A stretch of 64,000 nt of DNA from Pontibacter actiniarum (GTDB lineage Bacteria; Bacteroidota; Bacteroidia; Cytophagales; Hymenobacteraceae), in assembly GCF_003585765.1 (NCBI RefSeq), contig NZ_CP021235.1, forward strand, positions 1,426,001-1,490,000. Reading direction: 5' to 3'. The notes under the pieces are model-generated. The model was not told the DNA's origin. It was given only the letters and a program-made list of their open reading frames with translations, and did no database searches. Within the stretch, counting starts at the first letter, position 1; the number at the start of each line of letters is the position of its first letter. Of this stretch, positions 53,123-62,721 are shown one piece after another. The position numbers were made by a program, and so were the translations under genes.

Positions 53123-53197
53123 GGCGGCACAACGCTGCAGTTGCTGCAGCTGGCGAAAATAGCTATCTTGCCTCCTCTACATAACCAGGACATCACC

Positions 53198-54313
53198 ATG
53201 GAAGTTATCTCACTTGCTGCCGGAACAAGCTATTTTAAAAGCCCTGAAGCGGCTACCGCTGCTGCCCAAGCCGCGCTGCAACAAGGGAAAACACAATACG
53301 GGCCTACAGAGGGAACACCGGAACTGCGACAGGCCATTTGCCAAAAGTATAAAGCGGATGGTATTGCCGTTCGGCCTGAGCAGGTGCTGGTTACGCCCGG
53401 GGCGAAGCAGGCCCTGTACAACCTTTTCTCTGTGCTACTGCGGCAGGGGGATGAAGTGGTGGTGCCCACTCCTGCCTGGTTTGGTTTCCATGAACTGATG
53501 AAGTATAGCCGCGGCGTACTGGTGCCCCTGCCAACACAGCTCCGGGACGGGTATAAACTGACACCGGACATGCTGCGCAGTTCCCTTACCGAGCGCTCCC
53601 GCGTGCTGCTCCTGACGAACCCCGGCAACCCAACGGGCCGCCTTTACAGTAAGCAAGAGCTGGAGGCCCTGTTAGAGGTCGTAAACGAATATCCCAACCT
53701 ATACCTGATTTCCGATGAAATATATGACCTTGTTGCTTACGGCGAGCCTTTTGTTTCTATCCTTTCCTGCCAGGGGGCAAAAGCGGCAAGAACAGTCGTT
53801 GTAAACGGGTTTTCAAAGAACTTTGCCATGTCGGGCTGGCGGCTCGGGTTTATACTTGGCCCAGAGGACCTGATCCGGAAGTGCGTCGATTTCCAGGGGG
53901 CAACCCTGTCTGGGGTAAGCGTTTTTCTGCAGGACGCCGCCCAGGCAACGCTGGAGGCGCGCCAGGAGGCGCTACCGCAGATGCAGGAGGTGCTGGCCCA
54001 CAACCGCGGCATCATGCAAAAAGGGCTGGATGCGATTCCGCATGTGCCTTACTACCTGCCCGACGGAGCCTACTACTTCTTTCCTGACCTGAGCCACTAC
54101 CTGAACCACACCAGCATCACTGGCGAGACGATCAGCACTACCCCGGACTTGTGCCGCTACCTGCGTGGCTGCTATAACCTGGAGCTTTCGCCCGGAGATT
54201 ACTTTGGCGCTCCGGGGCATGTGCGCATGTCCTTTGCCATAGAAACGCACCGCCTGCAGGAAGCCATGCATCGCCTCCGCCAGGGGCTCATGCTGCTCAC
54301 TGCCGAGGGGTAG
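53198..54313 (+). CDS. class I/II PLP aminotransferase, possibly the ergothioneine C-S lyase
   Basis: 371-residue fold-type I PLP protein. It has QYGPTEGTPELRQAI near residue 33, LTNPGNPTGRLYS near 144, LISDEIYDLVAYG near 170 and the PLP Lys in VNGFSKNFAMSGWRLGF near 210. By sequence it is an aspartate/aromatic aminotransferase-type enzyme. Its position just after egtB and egtD makes it a candidate for the last step (C-S lyase, EgtE role), but that is inference. Start at ATG 53198. Confidence 0.85.
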   Translation: MEVISLAAGTSYFKSPEAATAAAQAALQQGKTQYGPTEGTPELRQAICQKYKADGIAVRPEQVLVTPGAKQALYNLFSVLLRQGDEVVVPTPAWFGFHELMKYSRGVLVPLPTQLRDGYKLTPDMLRSSLTERSRVLLLTNPGNPTGRLYSKQELEALLEVVNEYPNLYLISDEIYDLVAYGEPFVSILSCQGAKAARTVVVNGFSKNFAMSGWRLGFILGPEDLIRKCVDFQGATLSGVSVFLQDAAQATLEARQEALPQMQEVLAHNRGIMQKGLDAIPHVPYYLPDGAYYFFPDLSHYLNHTSITGETISTTPDLCRYLRGCYNLELSPGDYFGAPGHVRMSFAIETHRLQEAMHRLRQGLMLLTAEG

Positions 54314-54360
54314 GCAATGCCATAGCCGGATATTTCTCTGCGGTTGTCGTTTATTTCTTC

Positions 54361-54368
54361 TATTTTTG
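54361..54368 (+). promoter_or_regulatory. candidate -7 element for the MATE gene
   Basis: TATTTTTG matches TAnnTTTG and lies 26 bases before the ATG at 54395. No -33 TTG at ideal spacing. Confidence 0.35.
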
Positions 54369-54394
54369 CGGCCATTTAGCCTACGTTTTGCCGC

Positions 54395-55738
54395 ATGATT
54401 TCCACTGAATACAAAGAACACTTCTCCAAAAACTTTACCCTTGCCTATCCGGTGGTGCTGAGCCAGCTGGGGCACATCCTGGTGAGCGTCTTTGACAGTT
54501 TGATGGTGGGGCAGACCGGTACGCTGCCGTTAGCCGCCGCCTCCCTGGGGAACAGCATTTTTACCATCACCCTGGTTTTCGGGCTTGGCGTCTCCTACAG
54601 CATCACACCGCTGATTGCCGCGGCCGACGGTCGCCACAACTACACCCGTATCTCCCTGCTGTTGCTCAATGGCCTGGTTTCTAACGTGCTACTGGGTATT
54701 TTGCTCTTTATCGTGGGGTATTTCCTGTCGCCGTACATAACCGTGCTCGACCAGCCAGCCAATGTGGTGGAACTGGCCGTGCCGTACATCAACGTGCTGT
54801 TCCTGTCCATGGTGCCGCTGATGGTGTTCCAGGCGTTCCGGCAGTTTGCCGAAGGGCTCTCGCTTACCAAGCAGGCCATGTACATTTCCATTGTAGCCAA
54901 TGCCCTTAACATAGTTCTAAACTACATTCTGATATTCGGTAAGCTGGGCTTTGAGCCGATGGGGCTGCTTGGTGCCGGCTGGGCCACGCTTATCTCAAGG
55001 GTGGTGATGGCGCTGGCAATGGCGGCCTGGGTGCTGTACGCCAAGCGCTTTGCGGTGTTCAGACGTTTTCTGCGCCTGCGGCACCTCTCCTTCATCCACA
55101 TGTACCGCATTTACAAGCTCGGCCTTCCTATTTCCGGGCAGATGATCTTTGAAATGGGAGCTTTCAGCTTCTCTGCCATTATGATTGGGTGGCTTGGAGC
55201 CAGGGAGCTGGCAGCTCACCAAATAGCCATCAACATTGCCTCTGTAACCTATATGATGGCCAGTGGCATTGCCGCGGCGGCCACCATCCGGGTAGGTAAC
55301 CAGAAAGGGCTCGGCAATTTCGATGCTATGCGCATGGCCGGTTTCTCCAACATTGCTATGGGCGTTGTGTTTATGATCGGGAGCGGCCTGCTGATGGTGC
55401 TGTTTAAAAACTATATCCCGATGCTCTACATTGATGACCCCGCTGTAATCCAGCTGGCTTCCGGCCTGCTGGTTATCGCTGCGCTGTTCCAGATTTCGGA
55501 TGGTATCCAGGTGGTGGGGCTGGGCGCACTCAGGGGCCTGGAGGATGTACGAATTCCCAGCCTGATCTCGTTAGTAGCTTACTGGGTGATTGGGTTGCCG
55601 GTAGGCTACTTCCTGTGCTTTAAAGCTGGCTTCGGGGTAGATGGTATCTGGATGGGGCTGCTCGTGGGGCTTTCAGTGGCTGCTGTTTTACTGACGCTGC
55701 GGTTTAAAATGTTGAGTAATCGCTTGATAATCAGGTAG
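54395..55738 (+). CDS. MATE-family multidrug efflux transporter
   Basis: 447-residue membrane protein with 12 predicted helices in two homologous halves. The N-terminal segment PVVLSQLGHILVSVFDSLMVG and the second-half segment MASGIAAAATIRVGNQKG are characteristic of MATE (NorM-type) exporters driven by Na+ or H+. Substrate unknown. It follows the egt cluster, so export of an egt product is possible but unsupported. Confidence 0.9.
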   Translation: MISTEYKEHFSKNFTLAYPVVLSQLGHILVSVFDSLMVGQTGTLPLAAASLGNSIFTITLVFGLGVSYSITPLIAAADGRHNYTRISLLLLNGLVSNVLLGILLFIVGYFLSPYITVLDQPANVVELAVPYINVLFLSMVPLMVFQAFRQFAEGLSLTKQAMYISIVANALNIVLNYILIFGKLGFEPMGLLGAGWATLISRVVMALAMAAWVLYAKRFAVFRRFLRLRHLSFIHMYRIYKLGLPISGQMIFEMGAFSFSAIMIGWLGARELAAHQIAINIASVTYMMASGIAAAATIRVGNQKGLGNFDAMRMAGFSNIAMGVVFMIGSGLLMVLFKNYIPMLYIDDPAVIQLASGLLVIAALFQISDGIQVVGLGALRGLEDVRIPSLISLVAYWVIGLPVGYFLCFKAGFGVDGIWMGLLVGLSVAAVLLTLRFKMLSNRLIIR

Positions 55739-55842
55739 GGTATATCCCGGCACTCAGGTAAAGTACAAATTCATGGCACTTTTCACCGGGGCGCGCTGTT
55801 GCTGCAGTGGAAACAGATTTACACTTTTAGCCGAAGTTCTGT

Positions 55843-56430
55843 ATGTTTACGTTTACCCTTCTCCTGTCACTATGGGCAAGGATTCTATTGCCAGTGCTGC
55901 TCCCGGCAGCACCTGTGCCTCCCGTTAACGCTGCTACGCCTACAGACGCGCTAGTAGTAGAAAAGTTTAATAACGAGCAACTTACATGGTCTGCCCACCG
56001 GCGTTTGACTTGGGAAGACTTTAAAGGCCAGCCAGACGAGGAAAACAAACACCACGCCCTCACCGCTGCAAACCTGGCGGTAAACGCCAAGTGTAAAGAC
56101 AACCAGTATACGTATATCGTCAACTGCGTTTTTTTGCCTGAGCAGTCCTGGACGAAGAACAAGCATTCTGAAAAACTCTTGATCCACGAGCAGCTGCACT
56201 TCGACCTGACGGAAGTACACGCACGCCAGTTGCGCCGTGATCTGCAGCAGTTGGACTGCAAGCGTATCAAAACAGATTTAAATGCGGTCGTGGCCAACGC
56301 TTTTAAAAACTGGAAAGCCGAGCAGGATCATTTTGACCAAGCCAGCCGCCATGGCGTAGATAAGCAGGAGCAGCAGGTATGGGCTGCTGGCATAGCCAAG
56401 CGGCTACAGCAGCTGGAGTCTTACCAGTAG
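55843..56430 (+). CDS. DUF922-type predicted zinc metalloprotein, exported
   Basis: 195 residues with an N-terminal hydrophobic signal segment (TFTLLLSLWARILLPVLL). A domain follows with RRLTWEDFKGQPDEEN near 53, then HEQLHFDLTE (H115, E116, H119, E124: an HExxHxxxxE zinc site) and ARQLRRDL. That is the DUF922 pattern. Proteolysis is plausible but not shown. Confidence 0.75.
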   Translation: MFTFTLLLSLWARILLPVLLPAAPVPPVNAATPTDALVVEKFNNEQLTWSAHRRLTWEDFKGQPDEENKHHALTAANLAVNAKCKDNQYTYIVNCVFLPEQSWTKNKHSEKLLIHEQLHFDLTEVHARQLRRDLQQLDCKRIKTDLNAVVANAFKNWKAEQDHFDQASRHGVDKQEQQVWAAGIAKRLQQLESYQ

Positions 56431-56477
56431 CAGTGCTTGTACGTGTTTTGTGTGTCTGCCGAAGACGCGTGGCTGGC

Positions 56478-58010
56478 TTAGCTAGCTGGTCCCAGGTCGT
56501 GCTTGGTAGGTCCCGTTATTACTTTGCCGAACGGGTCGAACCGTGATCCGTGGCATGGGCAATCCCAGGAGCTTTCCACACTGTTCCAGCTCACGACGCA
56601 GCCCATGTGCGGGCAAACGGCTGAGCACTGGTACCTAACGCCGTCCTGGTCACAGTACACCGCCACCTTGGAGTTCCCTTTCCGCATGATACGGCCCGTG
56701 CCGGGCATTACCTGCATCGGGTCTTCCACTTCACCCGGTGTCACGTGGTCTTTCATTTGTGCAGCCACGTTCAGGTTTTCCTTTATGTAAGTGCCTGCGG
56801 ATTTAAGGTTAACGCGGTTTGGGTCATACAGCTTTGCCCAGGGGTTCGGCCGCTCCATAATGAGGTCTGTGAGAAGCATACCGGCAATGGTGCCGTGCGT
56901 CATGCCGTGGCCGGAGTCGCCGGTGGCGATGTAGACATTATCGTTATCCCCGGGGTTGCGGCCAATGTAGGCAAGGCTGTCGGTTGGCTCGAACACCTGC
57001 CCCGACCAGTTGTACAGCAGCCCCTGTGCCATCGGGAACTTGAGGCGTGTCCAGCGCTCCAGGTTCTGGAAGCATTCGATCGGGTGGCCGTGCTGCCCGG
57101 TTTTGTGGTCTTCGCCTCCAACAATCAACAAGTCGAACTCCTCTTCTGCCGTGGTGTTCTTCTGTAGGCGGACGTAGTGGTATGGATCGTCTAGGTCCCA
57201 GTACAAGGCGTCCGGCACCGAATCCTTGGGGATCTGTACACCTATGGCATAGGTGCGGTAAGGTGCCTGCTTGGTATGGATGGCAAAGCGGTCGTTTACT
57301 GGAGTGTTAGTGGCCACTACCAAGTGGTTGGCGGTGACGGCATAGCCCTCTGTGGTAACTGCGGTCGCCAAGGTTCCCAGCTGGAAGTCGGAAACATGGG
57401 AATGCGTGTAGATTTGCCCGCCGTTGTCCAGTACAGCCTTTGCCAAGCCTGCCAGGTACTTCATGGCGTGCATGCGCCCCTGGTTCGGGTAGTGCAGGCA
57501 CGGCAACGCGGACAGCATATCCAGTGGGCTCTCTTTGCGCAACACCACATCGTCCCACCCTATCTGCTGCAGGGCCTCCAACTCTTTCAGCAGCTCTTCC
57601 TCCTGGCTGCGGTTGTTGGCAAATTGGTAACCGTCCACGCGTGCAAAGTCACAGTCTATGTTTTCATCCGTCGCGATCTGCTCTATCTTGTCGATGGCTG
57701 CTGCATGGCTCTGGCAGGCGAGGCGCGCGCCGTTGGTGCCGAACAGTTTAATCAGCCTGTAGTACATATCATCCAGCGCGTTAGAGAGGTGGGCGGTGGT
57801 GCGGCTTGTCTCGCCGCCGCCTATCTCCTTGGAGTCCAGCACCACAACCCGCTTTCCTTCCTTTGAGAGCAGGTAAGCGGTGGTTAGGCCTGCGATACCG
57901 GCGCCCACCACACATACGTCACAGGTCAGGTTTTCGCGCAGGTGCTGCGTGTTTGGCAGCTTTAGGTGGTTCATCCAAACAGACAGCGTGGCTCCGGATT
58001 CTTTTTTCAT
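56478..58010 (-). CDS. FAD-dependent oxidoreductase fused to a Rieske domain
   Basis: 510 residues. The N-terminal FAD-binding (DadA/glycine oxidase-type) domain has VVGAGIAGLTTAYLLS and VVVLDSKEIGGGETSRTTAHL. The C-terminal Rieske [2Fe-2S] domain binds iron through C466-x-H468 and C484-xx-H487 (CPHMGC, CPCHGSRFD). The flavin domain would oxidise an amine or amino acid and pass electrons to the iron-sulfur centre. Substrate unknown. It is single-gene, divergent from csaA. Confidence 0.88.
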   Translation of the reverse strand: MKKESGATLSVWMNHLKLPNTQHLRENLTCDVCVVGAGIAGLTTAYLLSKEGKRVVVLDSKEIGGGETSRTTAHLSNALDDMYYRLIKLFGTNGARLACQSHAAAIDKIEQIATDENIDCDFARVDGYQFANNRSQEEELLKELEALQQIGWDDVVLRKESPLDMLSALPCLHYPNQGRMHAMKYLAGLAKAVLDNGGQIYTHSHVSDFQLGTLATAVTTEGYAVTANHLVVATNTPVNDRFAIHTKQAPYRTYAIGVQIPKDSVPDALYWDLDDPYHYVRLQKNTTAEEEFDLLIVGGEDHKTGQHGHPIECFQNLERWTRLKFPMAQGLLYNWSGQVFEPTDSLAYIGRNPGDNDNVYIATGDSGHGMTHGTIAGMLLTDLIMERPNPWAKLYDPNRVNLKSAGTYIKENLNVAAQMKDHVTPGEVEDPMQVMPGTGRIMRKGNSKVAVYCDQDGVRYQCSAVCPHMGCVVSWNSVESSWDCPCHGSRFDPFGKVITGPTKHDLGPAS

Positions 58011-58248
58011 AGTGTCTTATTTTGTACCAACGGTAGTTTTGCGGGCCCGGACATGGTTGCGAGCGCCAGTTGCATAGGATTACGGAGCGGAAAGGCATAT
58101 GTTGCTATAGGGCACCTGCAGGGCCGCTAGAGCAGGTTTTGGGCGCCTGCTGGCGTTGTTGGCACGTGGGGGTTTGTGCGCTATAGAAAGATATTCCTAT
58201 CTTCAGGCTCACAAGTATACTTACGTTATGCACGCACCATCAGAAACT

Positions 58249-58584
58249 ATGGATCAGATTACATGGCAGCACTTTGAGCAGACGGATATCCGTGTCGGCA
58301 CCATAATAGCGGCCGATGCATTTCCGGAGGCACGCCGCCCGGCTTATAAGCTACAGGTAGACCTGGGGCCGCTTGGCGTCAGGAAAACAAGCGCCCAAAT
58401 TACAAAGCACTACACGCCGGAGGAACTGGTTGGCAGGCAAGTGCTGTGTGTAACCAACCTGGGGAAGAAGCAGATCGGGAATTTTATGTCAGAAATACTT
58501 GTCACCGGCTTCGCTGACGAAAACGGTGATATCATACTGGCCCAGCCAGCCGGGAAAGTACCGAACGGGAGCAAGTTGATATAA
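58249..58584 (+). CDS. csaA: CsaA-like tRNA-binding domain protein
   Basis: 111-residue protein of the tRNA-binding OB-fold family: TDIRVGTIIAADAFPEARRPAYKL at the start in part, KTSAQITKHY, and CVTNLGKKQIGNFMSE. CsaA-type proteins act as small dimeric chaperones, or bind tRNA. The ATG at 58249 gives the usual length; ATG at 58228 adds seven residues and is also possible. Confidence 0.85.
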   Translation: MDQITWQHFEQTDIRVGTIIAADAFPEARRPAYKLQVDLGPLGVRKTSAQITKHYTPEELVGRQVLCVTNLGKKQIGNFMSEILVTGFADENGDIILAQPAGKVPNGSKLI

Positions 58585-58609
58585 ACACTCCACTTTAAAG
58601 GCGCCTGGT

Positions 58610-59002
58610 CTACTGTAGTTGCGGCTCCGTGGGCTCTGGTACATCAGGCGCCTTGCCTTCTTTCAGCTGCACCTTCGTTTCGCGCATGCTCAGCGTGTCC
58701 ACCACCGTTTCGTAGAGCTGGTTCATCTCGTCCAGGTGCTCCAGATAATAGTCGTAGGTTGTTTTAAACGCCTCTTGCGAAACGCCGTGCCTTTCCAGGA
58801 TCTCCCCCTGCTTCTTGTTAAAGACCATCAGCGCCGTGTCCGGGTAAATGACATTTGACTCAATGAGCGCCTCGGTGGTATGAATGTCGGCCAGGATGCG
58901 CACCATCTGTTCCTCTGGTATCAGATTATCAGGCCTTTGTTCGTTATGGCTCTTGCAGCCAAGCAGGCTGAGGCAAAAAAGTATGCAGAAAAAGTTTTTC
59001 AC
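58610..59002 (-). CDS. DUF4296 lipoprotein
   Basis: 130 residues, lipobox LLGC (Cys16), followed by an acidic helical domain (IPEEQMVRILADIHTTEALIES) and a Pro/Glu-rich tail. DUF4296 proteins are found only in Bacteroidota, with no known function. It is divergent from the Bat cluster and convergent with csaA. Confidence 0.85.
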   Translation of the reverse strand: MKNFFCILFCLSLLGCKSHNEQRPDNLIPEEQMVRILADIHTTEALIESNVIYPDTALMVFNKKQGEILERHGVSQEAFKTTYDYYLEHLDEMNQLYETVVDTLSMRETKVQLKEGKAPDVPEPTEPQLQ

Positions 59003-59060
59003 GAGTGAAAATTACGAGATTATACTTTAATTTTAAAATCGGACCTGAGGGCACCTCCTG

Positions 59061-59942
59061 ATGAAAGAGCTTGTAAAGAAGCTAAGAAAATACGAGATAC
59101 GCATACGAAAGGCAATCACGACCCAGATGCAGGGTGATTTCCACTCCGTGTTTAAAGGCACCGGGCTGGAGTTTGACGACGTGCGCGCGTATCAGTATGG
59201 CGATGACGTGCGCTCTATTGACTGGAACGTGTCGGCCAAGGGGCACGGCACCTTCATCAAAACCTACCGGGAAGAAAAAGAGCAGTCTGTCTTTCTGATG
59301 CTGGACGTGAGCGCTTCGCAGCGCATTGGCACCGGGGAGCGGCAAAAGCTGGACATTGGCAAAGAGATCTGCGGTGTGCTGGCCCTTTCGGCGGCGCGGC
59401 AGCAGAGCCAGATCGGCATGATCTGTATCTCCGACCGTAAAGAGAAGTACCTGAAGCCCGCCAAAGGCATCCAGCAGGCTTACGCCATTATAAAGGCACT
59501 GAATGAACTGGAGCCCAAATCGCTGAAAACGGATTTGGCGGCGGGTATAAAACTGACGCTGGATATCATCAAGCGGCGCAGCATCATCCTTCTTCTCTCC
59601 GACTTTATTGATGTGGCCTACGAAAAGGAGCTCGGCATGCTGGCCAAGCGCCACGACCTGATTGTGCTGCACCTGCAGGACCTGCGCGAGCAGGACCTGC
59701 CAGCAATGGGCATCGTGCCCGTGCTGGACAAGGAAAGCGGCCGTACCGTTTGGCTCAACACATCTGGAGAGGAGTTTCGCAAGCGTTACCTGCTGCAGTA
59801 CCGGCAGAACCAGGAGCAGCTGGTGCGTATCTGCCAGAAGTACCAGGCCAACTACCTCGCGATCGAAACCAACGCGGACTACGTGCCGCAACTGGTTAAC
59901 CTGTTCAGGCTCCGTAATAAGTCGACCAAAAAAAGTGCGTAA
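59061..59942 (+). CDS. DUF58 protein of the Bat cluster
   Basis: 293 residues with the DUF58 core GTGLEFDDVRAYQYGDDVRSIDWNV near residue 33 in part, and a VWA-like region (FLMLDVSASQRIG near 76). These proteins work with a MoxR ATPase and BatA-type proteins in a membrane-stress complex. No MoxR gene precedes it here. The stop overlaps the next gene start by 8 bases. Confidence 0.9.
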   Translation: MKELVKKLRKYEIRIRKAITTQMQGDFHSVFKGTGLEFDDVRAYQYGDDVRSIDWNVSAKGHGTFIKTYREEKEQSVFLMLDVSASQRIGTGERQKLDIGKEICGVLALSAARQQSQIGMICISDRKEKYLKPAKGIQQAYAIIKALNELEPKSLKTDLAAGIKLTLDIIKRRSIILLLSDFIDVAYEKELGMLAKRHDLIVLHLQDLREQDLPAMGIVPVLDKESGRTVWLNTSGEEFRKRYLLQYRQNQEQLVRICQKYQANYLAIETNADYVPQLVNLFRLRNKSTKKSA

Positions 59943-60846
59943 ATCAATTCTACTTTTCCTGTTTTGCCTGCTACGGCTGGCGGCACAGGCCCAGCAAGTA
60001 CAGCAGCCAGAGGGGCGCTTCGGCAGCGATACCATAAAGCTGGGTGAGCTGGTGCAGTATACCTTGGTGCACCGGCACCCGGCGGCGCAGGAGGTGGTAA
60101 TGCCCGCTGCGAACTACAACTTCTCCCCTTTTGAGCTGGTGCGCAAGGATTTTTACCCGACCAGTACCAAAGGCGGCATAAGCACGGACAGTGCGGTGTA
60201 CACGCTGAGGACCTTTGAGACGCACCCTACGCAGCAACTGGCACTGCCGGTGTACGTGCTGGGCGGGCAGGACACGCTGGAGGTTTTCTCGCCTGCCCAT
60301 GTGGTGCACCTGCAGCAGCTGGTGCAAAACGTGCAGGAGCCGCTACAGGTAAAGGCAGACACTACGCTGGTGGCAGTGGAGGAGCGGTTTAACTGGCCGG
60401 TGATGTTGCTGTGGGTGGTGGCCAGCGTGACCTTTCTGGTGCTTGTCTGGCTGATATTCGGCCAGTCGATCCGTAGAAGGTATAAACTCTACCGCCTCCG
60501 CAAAGACCACATTTACTTTGCCTCACGTTTTAACTCGCACAAAGATCGCTTTGAGAAGTCCGGGGCGGCGGCAAGTATAGAAAAGGCTGTTTCGCTGTGG
60601 AAGAACTACCTCACCAAGATGGAGCGCAGCGCTGTCAACTCCTTTACCACCAAGGAGATTGTGGAGTTCTATGACAACGATGAGGAGGTGAACACCGCCC
60701 TGCGTATCTGCGACAAGGCCATCTACGGTAACCTGCAGAGTGAGTCGGAGGGGGAGACAAACCTAGCCCTAGGCATGCTGCGCCGCTTTGCAAAAGACCG
60801 CTACCGCACCCACCGTGAACTAATCAACAATGCTAGAAATAAATAA
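59935..60846 (+). CDS. Bat-cluster membrane protein of unknown function
   Basis: From GTG 59935 (VRKSILLFLFCLLRLAAQAQ, a signal peptide) the product has 303 residues. An extracytoplasmic domain of about 130 residues follows, then one membrane helix near residue 160 (LLWVVASVTFLVLVWLIFG) and a cytoplasmic helical region (KDRFEKSGAAASIEKAVSLWKNY, LRICDKAIYG). No named family, but such a protein stands between DUF58 and BatA in this phylum. It overlaps DUF58 by 8 bases and batA by 17. Confidence 0.75.
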   Translation: MRKSILLFLFCLLRLAAQAQQVQQPEGRFGSDTIKLGELVQYTLVHRHPAAQEVVMPAANYNFSPFELVRKDFYPTSTKGGISTDSAVYTLRTFETHPTQQLALPVYVLGGQDTLEVFSPAHVVHLQQLVQNVQEPLQVKADTTLVAVEERFNWPVMLLWVVASVTFLVLVWLIFGQSIRRRYKLYRLRKDHIYFASRFNSHKDRFEKSGAAASIEKAVSLWKNYLTKMERSAVNSFTTKEIVEFYDNDEEVNTALRICDKAIYGNLQSESEGETNLALGMLRRFAKDRYRTHRELINNARNK

Positions 60847-61879
60847 CGAGCTTTGGGATTGGCTAAGCCTGGAGTGGTTTAGCTACAGCACGCTGCGGGC
60901 CTTCGACTGGACGTACCCCCTGGTGCTCTATGCCCTTCCTGCCGTGCCGCTGCTCTTTCTGCTAAAGTCTGTTCTGCGCCGCAACTCCCGCGTAAAGCTG
61001 GACATGGCGCTCTTTGCAGGCAGAACCCGCTGGCAGTGGAGCAGCTTGCTGCGGTTTGTGCCGCGTGTGGTGTACATGCTCTTTGTGATGCTGGTGCTGG
61101 TTGCGCTGGCCCGGCCACAAAGGGTAAACGAGCAGGTTGAGCTCTCCTCGGCAGGTATAGACATTGTGCTGGTGCTGGATGTGTCGGGCTCCATGGAGCT
61201 GCAGGACTTTAAGCCCAACCGCCTTGAGGCCGCCAAGGACGTCGCCCTTAACTTTCTGGATGGCCGGGTGCAGGACCGGATCGGGATGGTTGTATTTGCC
61301 GGTGACGCTTACTCCCTTGCCCCGCTTACCACCGACTATGCTCTTCTGCGCGAAAGCATCAACTCCATTGGGTTTAAAATGATCCCCAACGACGGCACGG
61401 CCATTGGCAGTGCGCTGGCGGTAGCCATTAACCGTATGCGCGACTCCGAAGCGAAAAGCAAGGTAATCATACTTATCAGTGACGGGGAAAACACGGCAGG
61501 CAACCTGGACCCGGAGCTTGCGGCGCAACTGGCCTATGCCTACGATATAAAACTTTATACCATCGGTATTGGTAAGGATGGGATGGTGCCGTACCTGGAT
61601 GAGGACGGGAAAACCATATTCGTGGAGACGCAGATGGATGAGTCCAGCCTGCGGCAGATCGCCCGTATTGGTGCGGGCAAATTCTTCCGTGCCGACTCCA
61701 AGGACGCCCTGCAGCAGGTGTTCCGGAACATCAACAAAATGGAAAAAACAGAGGTGCTGGAAAAGCGTTTCCGCGATACCCAGGATTATTACCAGGTATA
61801 CCTCAAGTGGGCCCTGCTGCTGCTGATTATCTGGATGCTGCTGAAGAACACCTTTCTGAGTAATGTGCTGGAAGACTGA
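60830..61879 (+). CDS. batA: BatA-type von Willebrand factor A membrane protein
   Basis: 349 residues: N-terminal membrane helices (WTYPLVLYALPAVPLLFLL), then a VWA domain with the MIDAS motif DVSGSM near 119 and SDGENTAG. A C-terminal helix (WALLLLIIWMLLKN) closes it. Aerotolerance-type Bat proteins are thought to form a periplasm-facing complex. No batB, C, D or E follows; the next gene is yggS. Confidence 0.9.
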   Translation: MLEINNELWDWLSLEWFSYSTLRAFDWTYPLVLYALPAVPLLFLLKSVLRRNSRVKLDMALFAGRTRWQWSSLLRFVPRVVYMLFVMLVLVALARPQRVNEQVELSSAGIDIVLVLDVSGSMELQDFKPNRLEAAKDVALNFLDGRVQDRIGMVVFAGDAYSLAPLTTDYALLRESINSIGFKMIPNDGTAIGSALAVAINRMRDSEAKSKVIILISDGENTAGNLDPELAAQLAYAYDIKLYTIGIGKDGMVPYLDEDGKTIFVETQMDESSLRQIARIGAGKFFRADSKDALQQVFRNINKMEKTEVLEKRFRDTQDYYQVYLKWALLLLIIWMLLKNTFLSNVLED

Positions 61880-61966
61880 TCACAGCATGAGTACTGTAAA
61901 ACAAAACCTTTAGCTGGATCTGATATCATAAATACACCGAGACTTAACCAGAACTGACGATAAACT

Positions 61967-62650
61967 ATGAGCATTAAAGACAATATCCTATACTTTGACG
62001 AGCAGCTCCGCCCTACCCCTTGCCGCCTGGTGGCTGTGTCTAAAACACACCCGGTAACAGCCATCAAAGAGGCTTATGATGCCGGCCACCGGTTGTTTGG
62101 CGAGAATAAGGTGCAGGAGCTGATCGATAAATATGCGCTGTTGCCACACGATATTGCCTGGCACCTGATCGGGCACCTGCAAACAAACAAGGTAAAGTAC
62201 ATTGCCGAGTTTATAGATATGATCCAGTCGGTAGACAGCCTCAAGCTGCTAAAGGAGATCAATAAGCGGGCGGAGATGTTCGGCCGCACCCTCCCGATTA
62301 ACTGCATGCTGCAGATAGCCATCGCGGATGAGGAAACAAAGTATGGCATGAGCTGCGACGAAGCGGAGGCGCTGCTACAGTCAGAAGAGTACAGGGGTAT
62401 GAAGTACATCCGCATTACAGGTGTGATGGGCATAGCCACAAACACTGAAGACGAGCAGAAGCTGCGCGGGGAGTTCCGTACGTTACGGGCCTGCTTCACC
62501 CGCCTGAAGGAAACCTTCTTCTTTGCCAACGGTGACTTTAAGGAAATATCCATGGGCATGAGCGCTGACTGGGAACTGGCACTGGAAGAAGGCAGCACCA
62601 TGATACGGGTAGGCAGCGGCATCTTCGGAGCAAGAGACTACAGTAAATAA
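61967..62650 (+). CDS. YggS-family PLP homeostasis protein
   Basis: 227 residues of the alanine racemase N-terminal fold without the second domain. PLP lysine K26 lies in AVSKTHPV; FGENKVQELIDKY and WHLIGHLQTNKVKY are the conserved blocks, and SMGMSADWELALEEGSTMIRVGS is near the end in part. It buffers free PLP rather than catalysing a reaction. Starts 87 bases after batA. Confidence 0.92.
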   Translation: MSIKDNILYFDEQLRPTPCRLVAVSKTHPVTAIKEAYDAGHRLFGENKVQELIDKYALLPHDIAWHLIGHLQTNKVKYIAEFIDMIQSVDSLKLLKEINKRAEMFGRTLPINCMLQIAIADEETKYGMSCDEAEALLQSEEYRGMKYIRITGVMGIATNTEDEQKLRGEFRTLRACFTRLKETFFFANGDFKEISMGMSADWELALEEGSTMIRVGSGIFGARDYSK

Positions 62651-62721
62651 GCGCGGCCTTTCTGCGCTTGTAGATGTTAGGTAACAAAGGAGCATGTCGT
62701 TTCTGTGACCGTACATAAGGT

